Source of the DNA: Paludibacter sp.
GTDB taxonomy: Bacteria > Bacteroidota > Bacteroidia > Bacteroidales > Paludibacteraceae
Length of the DNA: 64,000 nucleotides
Reading direction: 5' to 3'
Assembly (NCBI GenBank): GCA_028710895.1
Contig: JAQTTH010000014.1
Span: 1-64,000 of the forward strand
In this document: positions 9,210 to 18,616 of the stretch, one piece after another
Layout of the letters: every line of letters starts with the position of its first letter
How positions within the stretch are numbered: the stretch's first letter is position 1
Translations under genes and position numbers: made by a program
Notes under the pieces: model-generated
The model's input: the letters and a program-made list of their open reading frames with translations, nothing else
What the model was told of the DNA's origin: nothing
Database searches by the model: none

Positions 9210-10550
9210 TCAATAATTCTCAAACCCTGTAGGAAGAGATTTATTTCCGGTTTTTGCACCCAGTTCTTTTATTTTCTCGGCAGTTCGGATTATGTTTCCG
9301 TTACCATCTTTCATTTTTTTCATCGCGTCGTCGTACGAGCTGGATGTTCTATCAATATTGGCTTTAATCTTAGCCATATCCTCGGCAAATCCAATAAATT
9401 TATCGTACAAAGAGCCACTCAAACGAGCTATTTCCTGCGCATTTTTGGTTTGATTTTCCTGCTTCCATATTGACGAAATAGTTCGTAAAGTAGCCAACAG
9501 GGTTGTTGGGCTTACAATTACAATTTTTCGTTCCCAAGCATAAGCAAATATCTCGCTATCACCCTGAACTGCAACGGAAAAAGAAGCTTCAATGGGCAAA
9601 AACATCAACACGAAATCGGGAGTATTGATGTTTTGTGCATTCTGATAATTCTTTTCGCTAAGTAGTTTTACATGACTTCTCAACGAGTTGATATGTTCCT
9701 TCAGATAAACAACACGTTGTTCTTCTGTATCTGCAGACATCAAACGTTCGTAAGCAACCAACGATACTTTCGAATCAATAATAATATGCTTATTATCCGG
9801 CAAATGAATTATAACGTCCGGACGCTGAACGCTTGAATCAGCTCCATCCACAACTTCTTCACGCTCATACTCCTGCCCTTTGGTCAATCCCGAACGCTCC
9901 AAAACCCGCTCCAGAATCACCTCACCCCAGTTTCCTTGCTTTTTCACATCACCTTTCAACGCTTTGGTCAGGTTATTCGCCTCCTCGCTTATGCGTGTAT
10001 TCAATTCAGTGAGCTTTCGAACTTCCTCACGCAGACTTATCTTATCACGCAATTCTTTGTCGTACGTCTCGTCTACCTTTTTTTCGAAAAGCTGAATACG
10101 CTCCTTTAAGGGATTCAGAATTTCACTCAAATTCTTATGATTCGACAAAGAAAATTCATCTGAACGTTCTTTCAAAATCTTTGTTGCGATGTTCTCGAAC
10201 TCCGTTGTAAGACGTTTTTGAAGCTCTTCAATCTCATTTTTCTGATTTTCGAGCTTCTCAGATAAATTATCATTGATTGCCTTCAGCGCTGCAACTTCCA
10301 TGCCACGATTGTTAGCAATCCCAACTTGCTGAGTTAATTCATTTTGCAAATGCTCAATTTCCAGCAGTTTCAACCGAACAGTTTCCTGAGCTACGGACTT
10401 TTGCTTTTCAGCCTCCGATTGTAATGAAATCAATGATTTCTCATTCGCCTCATATTTAGCACGTTGTATGGAGTGCTTGCGTGAGACTATTAGCCACGCC
10501 AGTAAAAAACCAACCAGAAAAACAAAAGCAGTCAGTATAATATATTCCAT
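9210..10550 (-). CDS. rmuC: DNA recombination protein RmuC
   Basis: 446 residues. An N-terminal membrane anchor (about 3-22) is followed by a long coiled coil (about 25-190) rich in E, K, L and N. Next is the conserved RmuC domain with KQGNWGEVILERVLERSGL, RPDVIIHLPD and HIIIDSKVSL, the last resembling the restriction-endonuclease-like fold (D...DSK). RmuC limits recombination between short inverted repeats in E. coli and is thought to act as an anchored nuclease. Length and domain order are typical. The small ribbon-helix-helix-like gene at 10597-10806 lies just upstream on the same strand. Confidence 0.93.
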   Translation of the reverse strand: MEYIILTAFVFLVGFLLAWLIVSRKHSIQRAKYEANEKSLISLQSEAEKQKSVAQETVRLKLLEIEHLQNELTQQVGIANNRGMEVAALKAINDNLSEKLENQKNEIEELQKRLTTEFENIATKILKERSDEFSLSNHKNLSEILNPLKERIQLFEKKVDETYDKELRDKISLREEVRKLTELNTRISEEANNLTKALKGDVKKQGNWGEVILERVLERSGLTKGQEYEREEVVDGADSSVQRPDVIIHLPDNKHIIIDSKVSLVAYERLMSADTEEQRVVYLKEHINSLRSHVKLLSEKNYQNAQNINTPDFVLMFLPIEASFSVAVQGDSEIFAYAWERKIVIVSPTTLLATLRTISSIWKQENQTKNAQEIARLSGSLYDKFIGFAEDMAKIKANIDRTSSSYDDAMKKMKDGNGNIIRTAEKIKELGAKTGNKSLPTGFENY

Positions 10551-10596
10551 TATGATTGGAGAGTTTGAATGTGAGGATTGAAAGTAAAGCTAAAGT

Positions 10597-10806
10597 TCAA
10601 TCAAATAAAGTAGGATGGTCTTCTTCCATCTTTTTAATGATGGCAAGCATAATCGTTTCGCGAATAAATTTAGACTTATTTTGCACTTTATATTTTGAAA
10701 TATAACGATTTAATGCTTTAGTTTCTTCATCATTCAGCGTAAAAATTTGCCTGTGAGTACGCAAGTTATTACGTTTCGAAACCGGGATTGTTGTCTTTTT
10801 TGCCAT
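10597..10806 (-). CDS. Small basic protein, possible ribbon-helix-helix DNA-binding protein
   Basis: 69 residues, not firmly recognised. The basic N terminus (MAKKTTIPVSKRNNLRTHRQ) is followed by IFTLNDEETKALNRYISKY and then SKFIRETIMLAIIKKMEED. A beta strand, a helix, and a helix beginning with an N/S-K-S-xF-I-R signature is the pattern of small ribbon-helix-helix proteins. It has no toxin-like partner: rmuC follows after 46 bases and a divergent nuclease gene (yraN) lies upstream. It is probably a real gene because the start, length and composition are coherent. Confidence 0.7.
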   Translation of the reverse strand: MAKKTTIPVSKRNNLRTHRQIFTLNDEETKALNRYISKYKVQNKSKFIRETIMLAIIKKMEEDHPTLFD

Positions 10807-10962
10807 GGAGGATCGTTATTGCGCACAAAAATAATATTATCCTGTCAATCTTAACCTCATTAAAACAAAAATCTGTATTTTTGACAAAAGTTTTATAGAT
10901 TAATACCGATTTTCATTCGGCTTATTTGCATTTTTAAGAATATCCATTCATTATCCTAATTT

Positions 10963-11328
10963 ATGGCTGATCACAATGACTTGGGAAACATAGGCGAAGA
11001 AAGAGCACAAGCCTATCTGAAATCAAAAGGGTTCAATTTACGACATGTAAAGTGGGTAACCGGCAAACTGGAGCTTGATATTGTTGCCGAAAAAGATGGT
11101 TGGCTGGTTATAGTAGAGGTAAAAACCAGATCGACTGAAACGTTTGAACACCCACAGGAAGCTATTACGAACAGAAAAATAAGAAATCTTGTCAATGCTG
11201 CCCACGAATATATCTTTCAGTTTGACTGGAAGGGTGAAACACGATTTGATGTAATTTCTGTAATCCCGCACGGGCAGGAATTTATAATTGAACACATTGA
11301 AGATGCATTTTTAGCTCCCGTAAATTAA
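10963..11328 (+). CDS. yraN: YraN/UPF0102 family putative endonuclease
   Basis: 121 residues, normal for the family. NDLGNIGEERAQAYLKSKGF at the N terminus and ELDIVAEKDGWLVIVEVKTRS give the PD-(D/E)xK-type active site (about D39, E52, K54). The family is thought to be a structure-specific nuclease related to archaeal Holliday junction resolvases, but its cellular role is not established. The gene stands alone ahead of pyrE and diverges from the small RHH-like gene. In many bacteria yraN neighbours ribonuclease HII, which is not seen here. Confidence 0.88.
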   Translation: MADHNDLGNIGEERAQAYLKSKGFNLRHVKWVTGKLELDIVAEKDGWLVIVEVKTRSTETFEHPQEAITNRKIRNLVNAAHEYIFQFDWKGETRFDVISVIPHGQEFIIEHIEDAFLAPVN

Positions 11329-11440
11329 AAGTGAATTTAAATTCCATCATAGAATTGGATTTATTCATATTTCGACCCATTTCTGCATATTAATGCACTT
11401 TTATTTCGTGAAAAAATGTTTTAAAATATCTTTTTTTATG

Positions 11441-11471
11441 TTTTATGTCTCAACATGTTTGCGTACTTTTG
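11441..11471 (+). promoter_or_regulatory. pyrE promoter
   Basis: TTTT (11441-11444), 19 bases, TACTTTTG (11464-11471). The -7 element is a full match and the -33 differs at one base. Its position rules out the longer in-frame start at 11445 for pyrE, because that codon lies inside the promoter. It implies a leader of about 60 bases before the ATG at 11538. Confidence 0.7.
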
Positions 11472-11537
11472 CAGCACGATAGAACCAAACAATATGAAGT
11501 AATTATTGTTTCTTGTTTATTACAAAAACTACTCAAA

Positions 11538-12173
11538 ATGAAAACATTAGAAAAAAGTGTAGCTGAAAAACTACTTAAGATTAAAGCCGTAAAATTGCAA
11601 CCTAATAACCCTTTTATATGGGCATCCGGTTGGAATTCTCCAATATATTGTGATAATCGCAAAACACTTTCTTATCCACAAATCAGAAATTTCATCAAAA
11701 TTGAACTTGCACGTTTAATTCTGGAAATGTATCCTGATGTAGAAGTAATTGCCGGTGTTGCAACAGGAGCTATTGCACAAGGTGCATTAGTGGCTGATGA
11801 ATTGGGATTGCCGTTTGTGTATGTTCGCCCTACTCCAAAAGATCACGGACTGGAAAATATGATTGAAGGTGATTTACGTCCACGTCAAAAAGTAGTTGTT
11901 ATTGAGGATCTTATCTCTACAGGTGGTAGCAGCTTAAAAGCAGTTGATGCTATTCGCAACGATGGTTCGGAAGTACTTGGCATGTTGGCTATTTTCACTT
12001 ATGGTTTCCCCGTTGCAGAGCAAAAATTCAAAGCTGCAAAAGTAAAACTGACTACTTTGTGTACGTACGAAGCTGTTTTAGCAGAAGCTTTATCGACAAA
12101 TTATATTGCTGCTGAAGATATTGAAACACTTCAGGAATGGCGCCAAAGCCCATCAACCTGGAAAATTGTTTAA
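11538..12173 (+). CDS. pyrE: Orotate phosphoribosyltransferase
   Basis: 211 residues from the chosen ATG; the open frame extends to 11445 but that part overlaps the promoter. PyrE joins orotate to PRPP to make orotidine 5'-phosphate in pyrimidine synthesis. Recognisable parts are the hood region SGWNSPIYCDNR, the AGVATGAIAQGAL loop, RPTPKDHG (catalytic loop), and the PRPP-binding signature VIEDLISTGGSS (about 121-132). Downstream lie a SRPBCC protein gene and argH on the same strand, with gaps of about 110 and 27 bases, so read-through is plausible. Confidence 0.96.
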   Translation: MKTLEKSVAEKLLKIKAVKLQPNNPFIWASGWNSPIYCDNRKTLSYPQIRNFIKIELARLILEMYPDVEVIAGVATGAIAQGALVADELGLPFVYVRPTPKDHGLENMIEGDLRPRQKVVVIEDLISTGGSSLKAVDAIRNDGSEVLGMLAIFTYGFPVAEQKFKAAKVKLTTLCTYEAVLAEALSTNYIAAEDIETLQEWRQSPSTWKIV

Positions 12174-12283
12174 AAAACATTTTATTTGTATTTGAACATA
12201 TATAGATTTCTGATGTTTTACCTACTCACAAATCTAGCTACTTTAAGTACACATTATAAATGTTCAAAACGTAAATTAAGTCT

Positions 12284-12700
12284 ATGACAACATACGAAAG
12301 CGATATAAAAACCATTTCTTCAAACGAGGAAGTGGTTTTTGGCATACTAAGCGACCTGAATAACATTCAGAAATTAAAAGACAATCCGGCTCTTGCTGAC
12401 AAAGCTAAAGACATCCAATTTGATACAGATAGCTGTAGTTTTTCTGTAGAAGGTTTTGGAAAAGTTGGGTTTCGTATCATTGAACGTGAACCTTTCAAAA
12501 CCATCAAACTTGCATCTGAAAATGCACCGGTTCAGGTTAATGTATGGATTCAACTGAAACAGGTTGCCGAAAACGACACGCGCCTGAAACTAACCTTAAA
12601 GGCCGAACTTCCTACCATGATTAAAATGATGGTAGACAAAAAAATTAAAGAAGGTATTAATCTGATTGCCGATATGCTTGCAAAGACATTAAACCAATAA
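12284..12700 (+). CDS. SRPBCC/START-like small protein
   Basis: 138 residues. It has the layout of a polyketide-cyclase/START-like fold: an N-terminal strand (TTYESDIKTISS), two short helices (NEEVVFGILSDLNNIQKL), a central curved sheet ending with KLTLKAELP, and a long C-terminal helix (MIKMMVDKKIKEGINLIADMLAKTL). Such proteins bind hydrophobic ligands; the ligand here is unknown. There is no signal peptide. It sits between pyrE and argH on the same strand, and I recall a similar neighbourhood in Bacteroidales. This may mean co-expression rather than a shared pathway. Confidence 0.8.
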   Translation: MTTYESDIKTISSNEEVVFGILSDLNNIQKLKDNPALADKAKDIQFDTDSCSFSVEGFGKVGFRIIEREPFKTIKLASENAPVQVNVWIQLKQVAENDTRLKLTLKAELPTMIKMMVDKKIKEGINLIADMLAKTLNQ

Positions 12701-12727
12701 ACCGACTTTATTCAAACAATCTCTGCT

Positions 12728-14065
12728 ATGGCAACAAAACTCTGGGAAAAAAGCACACAGGTGAATGCTAAAATAGAAGCATTTACTGTTGGTCGCGATC
12801 GTGAAATGGACGTTTATCTGGCTAAATACGATGTACTTGGTTCAATGGCGCACATTCGAATGCTTCAGTCAGTTGGTTTATTGGAAGCCAATGAGTTGAA
12901 AAGCTTGTTGGTTGAGCTCAAAAGCATTTACCAACTGGCTGAGAATGGCTCTTTTGTCATCGAAGATGGTGTAGAAGATGTTCATTCACAGGTAGAAATG
13001 CTTCTTACTCGCAAATTGGGAGATATGGGTAAAAAAATCCATAGCGGACGTTCACGAAACGATCAGGTTCTGGTGGACTTAAAACTTTTTGCGCGAGCAG
13101 AGATCGAAAAAACGGTGTCGACAGTAAATGATTTGTTCGAAGTACTAATTTCGCAAAGCAACCGCTATAAAGAAGTTTTACTTCCCGGCTATACACATTT
13201 ACAGGTTGCCATGCCATCGTCGTTTGGACTTTGGTTTGGAGCTTATGCCGAAAGCCTGGCTGACGATTTGCAATTATTACTTGCCGCTTATAAAATTACG
13301 AACAGGAATCCGCTTGGATCGGCTGCGGGTTACGGATCATCATTCCCACTCAATCGTCAAATGACAACCGATTTACTGGGCTTTGACAGTATGAATTACA
13401 ATGTGGTTTATGCTCAAATGGGACGCGGAAAAATGGAACGTACGGTAGCTAATGCTTTGGCCGGTGTAGCCGCAACCATTGCAAAACTGGCTTTTGATGC
13501 TTGTATGTTCACTTCGCAAAACTTTGGGTTTATTCGCTTGCCTGATGAATTCACTACAGGTTCAAGCATTATGCCGCACAAGAAAAATCCGGATGTTTTT
13601 GAGTTGACACGTGCCAAATGCAACAAACTCCAATCGCTCCCGCAGCAAATAATGCTGATAACCAACAATCTGCCATCGGGTTATTTTCGTGATTTACAAA
13701 TTATCAAAGAGGTTTTTGTTCCTGCATTTGCAGAACTAAATGATTGCCTGGAAATGACAGCGATGATGATGTCGCAAGTAGAAATAAACACTGAAATTCT
13801 AAATGATTCTCGGTACGATTATCTCTTTAGTGTGGAGGAAGTAAATCGGCTGGCTTTGAATGGCATTCCTTTCCGTGATGCATACAAGCAAGTTGGACTA
13901 GAAATTGAAGCTGGAAATTTCAAACCCAATAAAACAGTGAATCACACTCACCAGGGCAGTATTGGAAACTTATTCAATGAAGAAATATCTATTTATAAAG
14001 ACTCTGTTTTATCTCAATTTAATTTTGAAAAAATTCATGAAGCTGAAATGAAATTGATTCAGTAA
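12728..14065 (+). CDS. argH: Argininosuccinate lyase
   Basis: 445 residues, full length for the fumarase/aspartase superfamily. It catalyses the last step of arginine synthesis, splitting argininosuccinate into arginine and fumarate. The opening LWEKSTQVNAKIEAFTVGRDREMD is shared by Bacteroidetes ArgH. DVHSQVE and HSGRSRNDQV (105-114) bind substrate, GYTHLQVAMP carries the general acid/base histidine, and GSSIMPHKKNP (278-288) is the family signature with the flexible catalytic serine loop. A strong terminator follows at 14084-14127. The matching synthase argG and the regulator argR are at 25.4-27.9 kb, so the pathway is split between two loci in this window. Confidence 0.97.
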   Translation: MATKLWEKSTQVNAKIEAFTVGRDREMDVYLAKYDVLGSMAHIRMLQSVGLLEANELKSLLVELKSIYQLAENGSFVIEDGVEDVHSQVEMLLTRKLGDMGKKIHSGRSRNDQVLVDLKLFARAEIEKTVSTVNDLFEVLISQSNRYKEVLLPGYTHLQVAMPSSFGLWFGAYAESLADDLQLLLAAYKITNRNPLGSAAGYGSSFPLNRQMTTDLLGFDSMNYNVVYAQMGRGKMERTVANALAGVAATIAKLAFDACMFTSQNFGFIRLPDEFTTGSSIMPHKKNPDVFELTRAKCNKLQSLPQQIMLITNNLPSGYFRDLQIIKEVFVPAFAELNDCLEMTAMMMSQVEINTEILNDSRYDYLFSVEEVNRLALNGIPFRDAYKQVGLEIEAGNFKPNKTVNHTHQGSIGNLFNEEISIYKDSVLSQFNFEKIHEAEMKLIQ

Positions 14066-14083
14066 AATTTTTATAAATCACTT

Positions 14084-14127
14084 AAGAGAGCCTCATTCTG
14101 TAGAATCAGAATGAGGCTCTCTTTTTT
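14084..14127 (+). terminator. Rho-independent terminator of argH
   Basis: A perfect 17-bp stem (14084-14100 with 14107-14123), six-base loop and T run. It lies 19 bases after the argH stop. The stretch 14128-14427 that follows contains no gene. TATATTTG at 14284-14291 is a possible -7 element for the DUF3857 pair, without a clear -33 element. Confidence 0.92.
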
Positions 14128-14427
14128 GTACAAAATCAATTCTGAAAATACATTGAATATTTCTCCACTCGAAAAACAAGTTAATTGTAACATTATGAAA
14201 GATTTACAAATTTCAACAAAAATAATTTTCCGAAAGATGTGAAAAAATCAATTTTAATATAACAAATTCTAAATAAATGTCATTATATTTGCATAAAATA
14301 CAATTTAACCGGTGGCTTTATTGCTGTATCATTTATACAGAGCTTTTATATTTTCATTCTCAATACACCTTTCAAATAGAATTCCAAATAAATCAAAAAA
14401 TATTCAATAACTCAAATTAATTCTGAT

Positions 14428-16311
14428 ATGAAATCTAAAAATAGTGCAAAAAAAATTTTCATTTCGGTTATTCTATTTTCATTTGTTTTTGTAGCTGCAG
14501 CCCAGAAACCTCCGATGAAATATGGAAAAGTTGATCAGGCTGATCTGGATATGAAAGTATATAGCCCTGACTCAAGTGCTTCAGCAGTTTTATTGTGCAA
14601 CTACGGTTATTTTGATTCGAATAATATGCAATTTGTACATCAGATGCGTATTAAAATTTTAAAGGAAGAAGGAAAAATCCGGGGAAATTTTTCAGTTCCA
14701 GCTGCAGAAAAAACAAGCGTAAAGGGTCAAACAGTAAATCTGGAAAATGGCGTACCGGTAATTACAAAACTCAACAAAGATGGAATTTTTATTGAAAGAG
14801 TAACTAAGGATGTCTATCATGCGCGTGTTGCTATGCCCAATGTGAAGGTTGGCTCAGTACTGGATATTGAGTTTTATTATCAGGGTCTACCTTCATTTTG
14901 GTCTTTTCAAGATACTTACCCAATCCGTTGGAGTGAACTGATTCTTGAACAAAGCACCTATTTTTCTTTTAGAAAGAATTTTGTTGGATACACGGCACTT
15001 TCAGAAGGAACTGACGACAGATGGGTGGCAAAAAATGTTCCTGCATTTAAAACTGAGCCATATATAAACAACTATGAAAATTATCTGACACGTTTCAATA
15101 TAGAACTCTCGAGCATACATATACCGGGTTATTTATATAAAGATTATGCTACAACCTGGGAAGCTGTAGCAAAAACATTAAGAGAAAGTGATGACTTTGG
15201 TGCTCGCATAAACTCAATCAGTTTCTTTCTAAATGCACTTGAGAAAGAAATTAAAGAGAAAACAACTGTACCCGAGGAGCGTATGGAAAAAGCTTACGAA
15301 GCCATAAAAAAGATAAAATGGAATGATGAAGAATCTATTTGGCCAACAAACACAGGCTTAAACTATGCTTTAAACAAGAAAATCGGCAATGTCGCTGATG
15401 TTAACTTAACTCTTGTTTTATTACTACGAAAATTAGATCTTGATGCAAATCCTGTAGTTCTTAGTACTCGTAGTAACGGTATCTTACCACCATTTTCTGT
15501 TAGTCTGGATAAATTAAATTATGTAATTGCCGATGTTGTAATTGGAGATAAAACATATTTATTGGATGCTACCGAGGAGAATCTACCATTGGGCATGCTA
15601 CCCGAGCGTACAATTAATGGCCGAGGACTTGTAATCAAAAATGAAGGCCAGGATTGGATTGATTTAAATCCAACAAAAAAAGATAAGTCAGTTTCAATGT
15701 TAAACCTGAAACTAAGTCCGGATGGCACAATGAAGGGTGAATGGAATTTGTCATACTTTGATTATGGCGCACTTGAAAAAAGAATCTCGTATAAGAAATT
15801 CAACAGCCAGGATGATTATTTAAAATCTACCGAAAGCAAGTATATTGGTATGTCTATTGAAAATTATGCAATTGAAGGTATCGATACTATTCAGCAAACT
15901 TTAAAAGAAACGATGAGTGTCGTTTTAAAGAATAAAGCCACTAAAGCAAACAATCAGCTATATATCAGCCCAATTCTTTTAGACAAATATTCAGAGAATC
16001 CATTTAAAGCTGAAGAGAGGGTATATCCTGTGGATTTTGTAACTCCAATAGAAAGAACGCAAATGTTTTATCTTGAATTACCGGACGGTTATAGTATTGA
16101 GCAATTGCCCAAAAACATAAAAATGACGTTGCCGGAAAACACTGCCAGCTTTCAGATGCTTTCTACTGTAAATGAGAACACTGTACAAGTTTTATTTAAA
16201 TTATCAATAAACAAGTCAGTATTCTACCAAGCCGAATATCTGGATTTAAAGACTTTCTTTGATGAATTGGTAAAAAAACAATCGGAAATGTTGATAATCA
16301 AAAAAGTATAA
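14428..16311 (+). CDS. DUF3857 / transglutaminase-like exported protein, apparently non-catalytic
   Basis: 627 residues with a signal peptide (hydrophobic 9-24, cleavage after AAA/Q). The DUF3857 domain spans roughly 45-210. The C-terminal part has the transglutaminase-like pattern of this family: GNVADVNLTLVLLLRKLDLDANPVVLSTR (from about 320) and LNYVIADVVIGDKTYLLDATEE (from about 363). Family members with activity carry Cys, His and Asp. Here the cysteine position in GNxADxN is alanine and the histidine position is replaced in LNYVIA, leaving only the aspartate of LLDAT. It is therefore likely a pseudoenzyme or scaffold acting in the periplasm. The start codon of the next gene, which has an intact triad candidate, is 4 bases downstream. 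Confidence 0.87.
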   Translation: MKSKNSAKKIFISVILFSFVFVAAAQKPPMKYGKVDQADLDMKVYSPDSSASAVLLCNYGYFDSNNMQFVHQMRIKILKEEGKIRGNFSVPAAEKTSVKGQTVNLENGVPVITKLNKDGIFIERVTKDVYHARVAMPNVKVGSVLDIEFYYQGLPSFWSFQDTYPIRWSELILEQSTYFSFRKNFVGYTALSEGTDDRWVAKNVPAFKTEPYINNYENYLTRFNIELSSIHIPGYLYKDYATTWEAVAKTLRESDDFGARINSISFFLNALEKEIKEKTTVPEERMEKAYEAIKKIKWNDEESIWPTNTGLNYALNKKIGNVADVNLTLVLLLRKLDLDANPVVLSTRSNGILPPFSVSLDKLNYVIADVVIGDKTYLLDATEENLPLGMLPERTINGRGLVIKNEGQDWIDLNPTKKDKSVSMLNLKLSPDGTMKGEWNLSYFDYGALEKRISYKKFNSQDDYLKSTESKYIGMSIENYAIEGIDTIQQTLKETMSVVLKNKATKANNQLYISPILLDKYSENPFKAEERVYPVDFVTPIERTQMFYLELPDGYSIEQLPKNIKMTLPENTASFQMLSTVNENTVQVLFKLSINKSVFYQAEYLDLKTFFDELVKKQSEMLIIKKV

Positions 16312-16315
16312 CATC

Positions 16316-18223
16316 ATGCTTAGAAAAATTCAGCTAGGAACTATTCTACTCTTTACTATTGCCAGCTTATCGGCAAAAGAATTGAAATACCCAGTTAGTG
16401 CAATTCCTTCGGCATTAAAAGAAAATGCGCACACCGTGATTAGGCTTTATCAACAAGAGTTAGAAATAAAATCTGAAAAATCAGCTGTGGTCAATATCAC
16501 AGAGGTTCGCACGATATTAAATAAAAACGGTGAGAGCGATAGCTATTTCATGGAACTCTACAGTCCATTGAATAAAATAATATCCGTAAAAGGGAAAGTT
16601 TATAACGAAGAGGGTAAACAAATTAAAAGTCTTGGTGCAGATGATGTTCAGGATCATAGTTATATAAACGATTTTTCGATGTATGAGGATGAAAGAGTTA
16701 AGTATATTGACCCTAAAAATATGTCCTACCCATTCACGGTTGAATACACGTACGAAATTGAGCTGAAGCAGACTCTGTTTCTTCCAAGTTGGAGTCATGC
16801 AAGCGAGAATACTTCCTATGAAAATTCAATATTTATAGTTAAAGCACCGGCTGGATACCAATTACGGTACAAAGAATATAATCTGCCGACCCCGGTAACT
16901 AAAACCACTTTGGATGGAAAAGACTTATACACATGGTCGCTTACGAATCTTAAAGTCAGAACAGATGAACCAATGTCAGCAATTACAACGCCCGATTATC
17001 CTCTTGTAAGATTAAAACCTTCTAATTTTGAAGTTGGTGATACAAAAGGCTCTATCGAGAGTTGGAAAGAATTGGGCATTTGGGTTACAACATTAATCGA
17101 CAAGAAAGATCAACTACCGGAAGCAACAGTTACCAAGGTAAAAGAGTTAACCGCTTCTTGCAAATCTGATTTTGAAAAAATCAAAAAAGTATATGAATAC
17201 ATGCAATCTAAGACAAGGTATGTCAGCATTCAGGTTGGTATAGGTGGCTGGAAACCATTTGACGCAACGGTAGTTGATAAATGCTCATATGGAGATTGTA
17301 AAGCGTTATCAAACTACACAAAAGCATTATTATCGACTGTCGGAATAAAATCACACTATATATGTGTAGATGCCGGAGCAAAAACAAGTAACATCGACAC
17401 AGATTTTCCATTATATCATTTTAACCATGCAATGCTTTGCGTTCCTCTCAACAAAGATACGATATGGCTTGAATGTACAAATCAACGAATGCCATGTGGT
17501 TACAACGGTGATTTTACCGATGATAGAGATGCTTTATTAGTTGATGGAGAAAATAGTAGATTGGTTCACACACGGAAATATTCTGCTGAAGAGAATTGTA
17601 TTAACCGCTGTTCAAAAGTTGTTATTAAGGATGAATTTACTGGTATTGCAACTGTGAATGCTAATTACAAAGGGTTGTGTTACGATGATTTAATGCCAAT
17701 TTATTATGCCGATAATGCCGATAAACTAAAAAGAGTAACCCAACGCATTGAACTGCCGTCATTCACTCTCAACAAATTTGACTATACCGAAAATAGAAGC
17801 ATGACTCCCTCATTTGATGAGCATCTAAATATCACTGTAACAAATTACATCCAAAAACTCGTGGGTGATGTGGCTTTGCTACCTCTTAATTTCATGAATA
17901 AACTAACTTCGATTCCGGAGAAAGTCCGAAACCGTAAAACTGAAATGTGCATTCGCAGGCCTTATATGGAAAATGATACGGTCATTTATCAGTTACCAAG
18001 AGAATATGAAATAACCGAACTGCCGGGCAAATCTGAAATTACAGGGAAATTTGGGAAATATACTGCTTTGGTGACCGCAAAAGCTGGCAATATAACCTAC
18101 ATACGACATTTCGAATTATTTAAAGGTAGCTTTCCTCCAGAGGCATATAGCGAATTTAGAAATTTTCTGGAAGAAATATCAACTGCTGATGGAGCAGTGG
18201 CAAGTATGAGGAAGATAATGTAA
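16316..18223 (+). CDS. DUF3857 / transglutaminase-like exported protein, catalytic residues present
   Basis: 635 residues with a signal peptide (about 1-20, cleavage after SLSA). DUF3857 covers roughly 40-220. The transglutaminase core follows, with WKPFDA, YGDCKALSNYTKALL (C328), FNHAML (H371) and WLECTN. The last is where the family normally has an aspartate (WLDCT), so glutamate 386 would complete the triad. The enzyme could act as a periplasmic cysteine peptidase or amidase; the substrate is unknown. It follows its paralogue by 4 bases, so the two are surely one operon. The region to 18616 downstream has no further gene. Confidence 0.88.
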   Translation: MLRKIQLGTILLFTIASLSAKELKYPVSAIPSALKENAHTVIRLYQQELEIKSEKSAVVNITEVRTILNKNGESDSYFMELYSPLNKIISVKGKVYNEEGKQIKSLGADDVQDHSYINDFSMYEDERVKYIDPKNMSYPFTVEYTYEIELKQTLFLPSWSHASENTSYENSIFIVKAPAGYQLRYKEYNLPTPVTKTTLDGKDLYTWSLTNLKVRTDEPMSAITTPDYPLVRLKPSNFEVGDTKGSIESWKELGIWVTTLIDKKDQLPEATVTKVKELTASCKSDFEKIKKVYEYMQSKTRYVSIQVGIGGWKPFDATVVDKCSYGDCKALSNYTKALLSTVGIKSHYICVDAGAKTSNIDTDFPLYHFNHAMLCVPLNKDTIWLECTNQRMPCGYNGDFTDDRDALLVDGENSRLVHTRKYSAEENCINRCSKVVIKDEFTGIATVNANYKGLCYDDLMPIYYADNADKLKRVTQRIELPSFTLNKFDYTENRSMTPSFDEHLNITVTNYIQKLVGDVALLPLNFMNKLTSIPEKVRNRKTEMCIRRPYMENDTVIYQLPREYEITELPGKSEITGKFGKYTALVTAKAGNITYIRHFELFKGSFPPEAYSEFRNFLEEISTADGAVASMRKIM

Positions 18224-18616
18224 TAATATAATTACTTTAAAGGATCAAACGGCATAGCCAATACTAATTACGAGTTTTCACATCCTCATTGGAAGGTTTA
18301 GGTCTGAGGATTTATTTCCTATGTTCACTACACCCGAAAAATTGACTACACCGTTTTATCCTTTTATTGAGATTACTATATTCTGGTTTAATAATAGTGT
18401 TTTACTCTGCAGAAACCTAAACTTCATAATGCTAAGGTAGCCCTATTAAATTCATTTTCCAAATTTAGTTCTGACTTTTTTTTGGACATCTTAATTTATA
18501 GTTGACTGTTTTATAGCTATTTATCTTTTACAAAACGATTATTTTTGGACATAGTTAAACCCAACAACTATATTGTGTTAATATATTTCAGATATGTACA
18601 ATACCAGGTAAATAAA
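18224..18616. other. Intergenic region between convergent genes
   Basis: I see no gene here. It contains two copies of TTTTTGGACAT (ending 18489 and 18552) 63 bases apart, similar to four copies at 21539-21623. It also contains a short inverted repeat, TCCTCA/TGAGGA, near 18283-18315. No clear T-run terminator is visible for either flanking gene. Confidence 0.5.

Noticed and set aside
11445-11537. An N-terminal extension of pyrE
   Set aside because: The -33 to -7 promoter spans 11441-11471, so the upstream start cannot be in the transcript; homologues start at MKTLEKSV.
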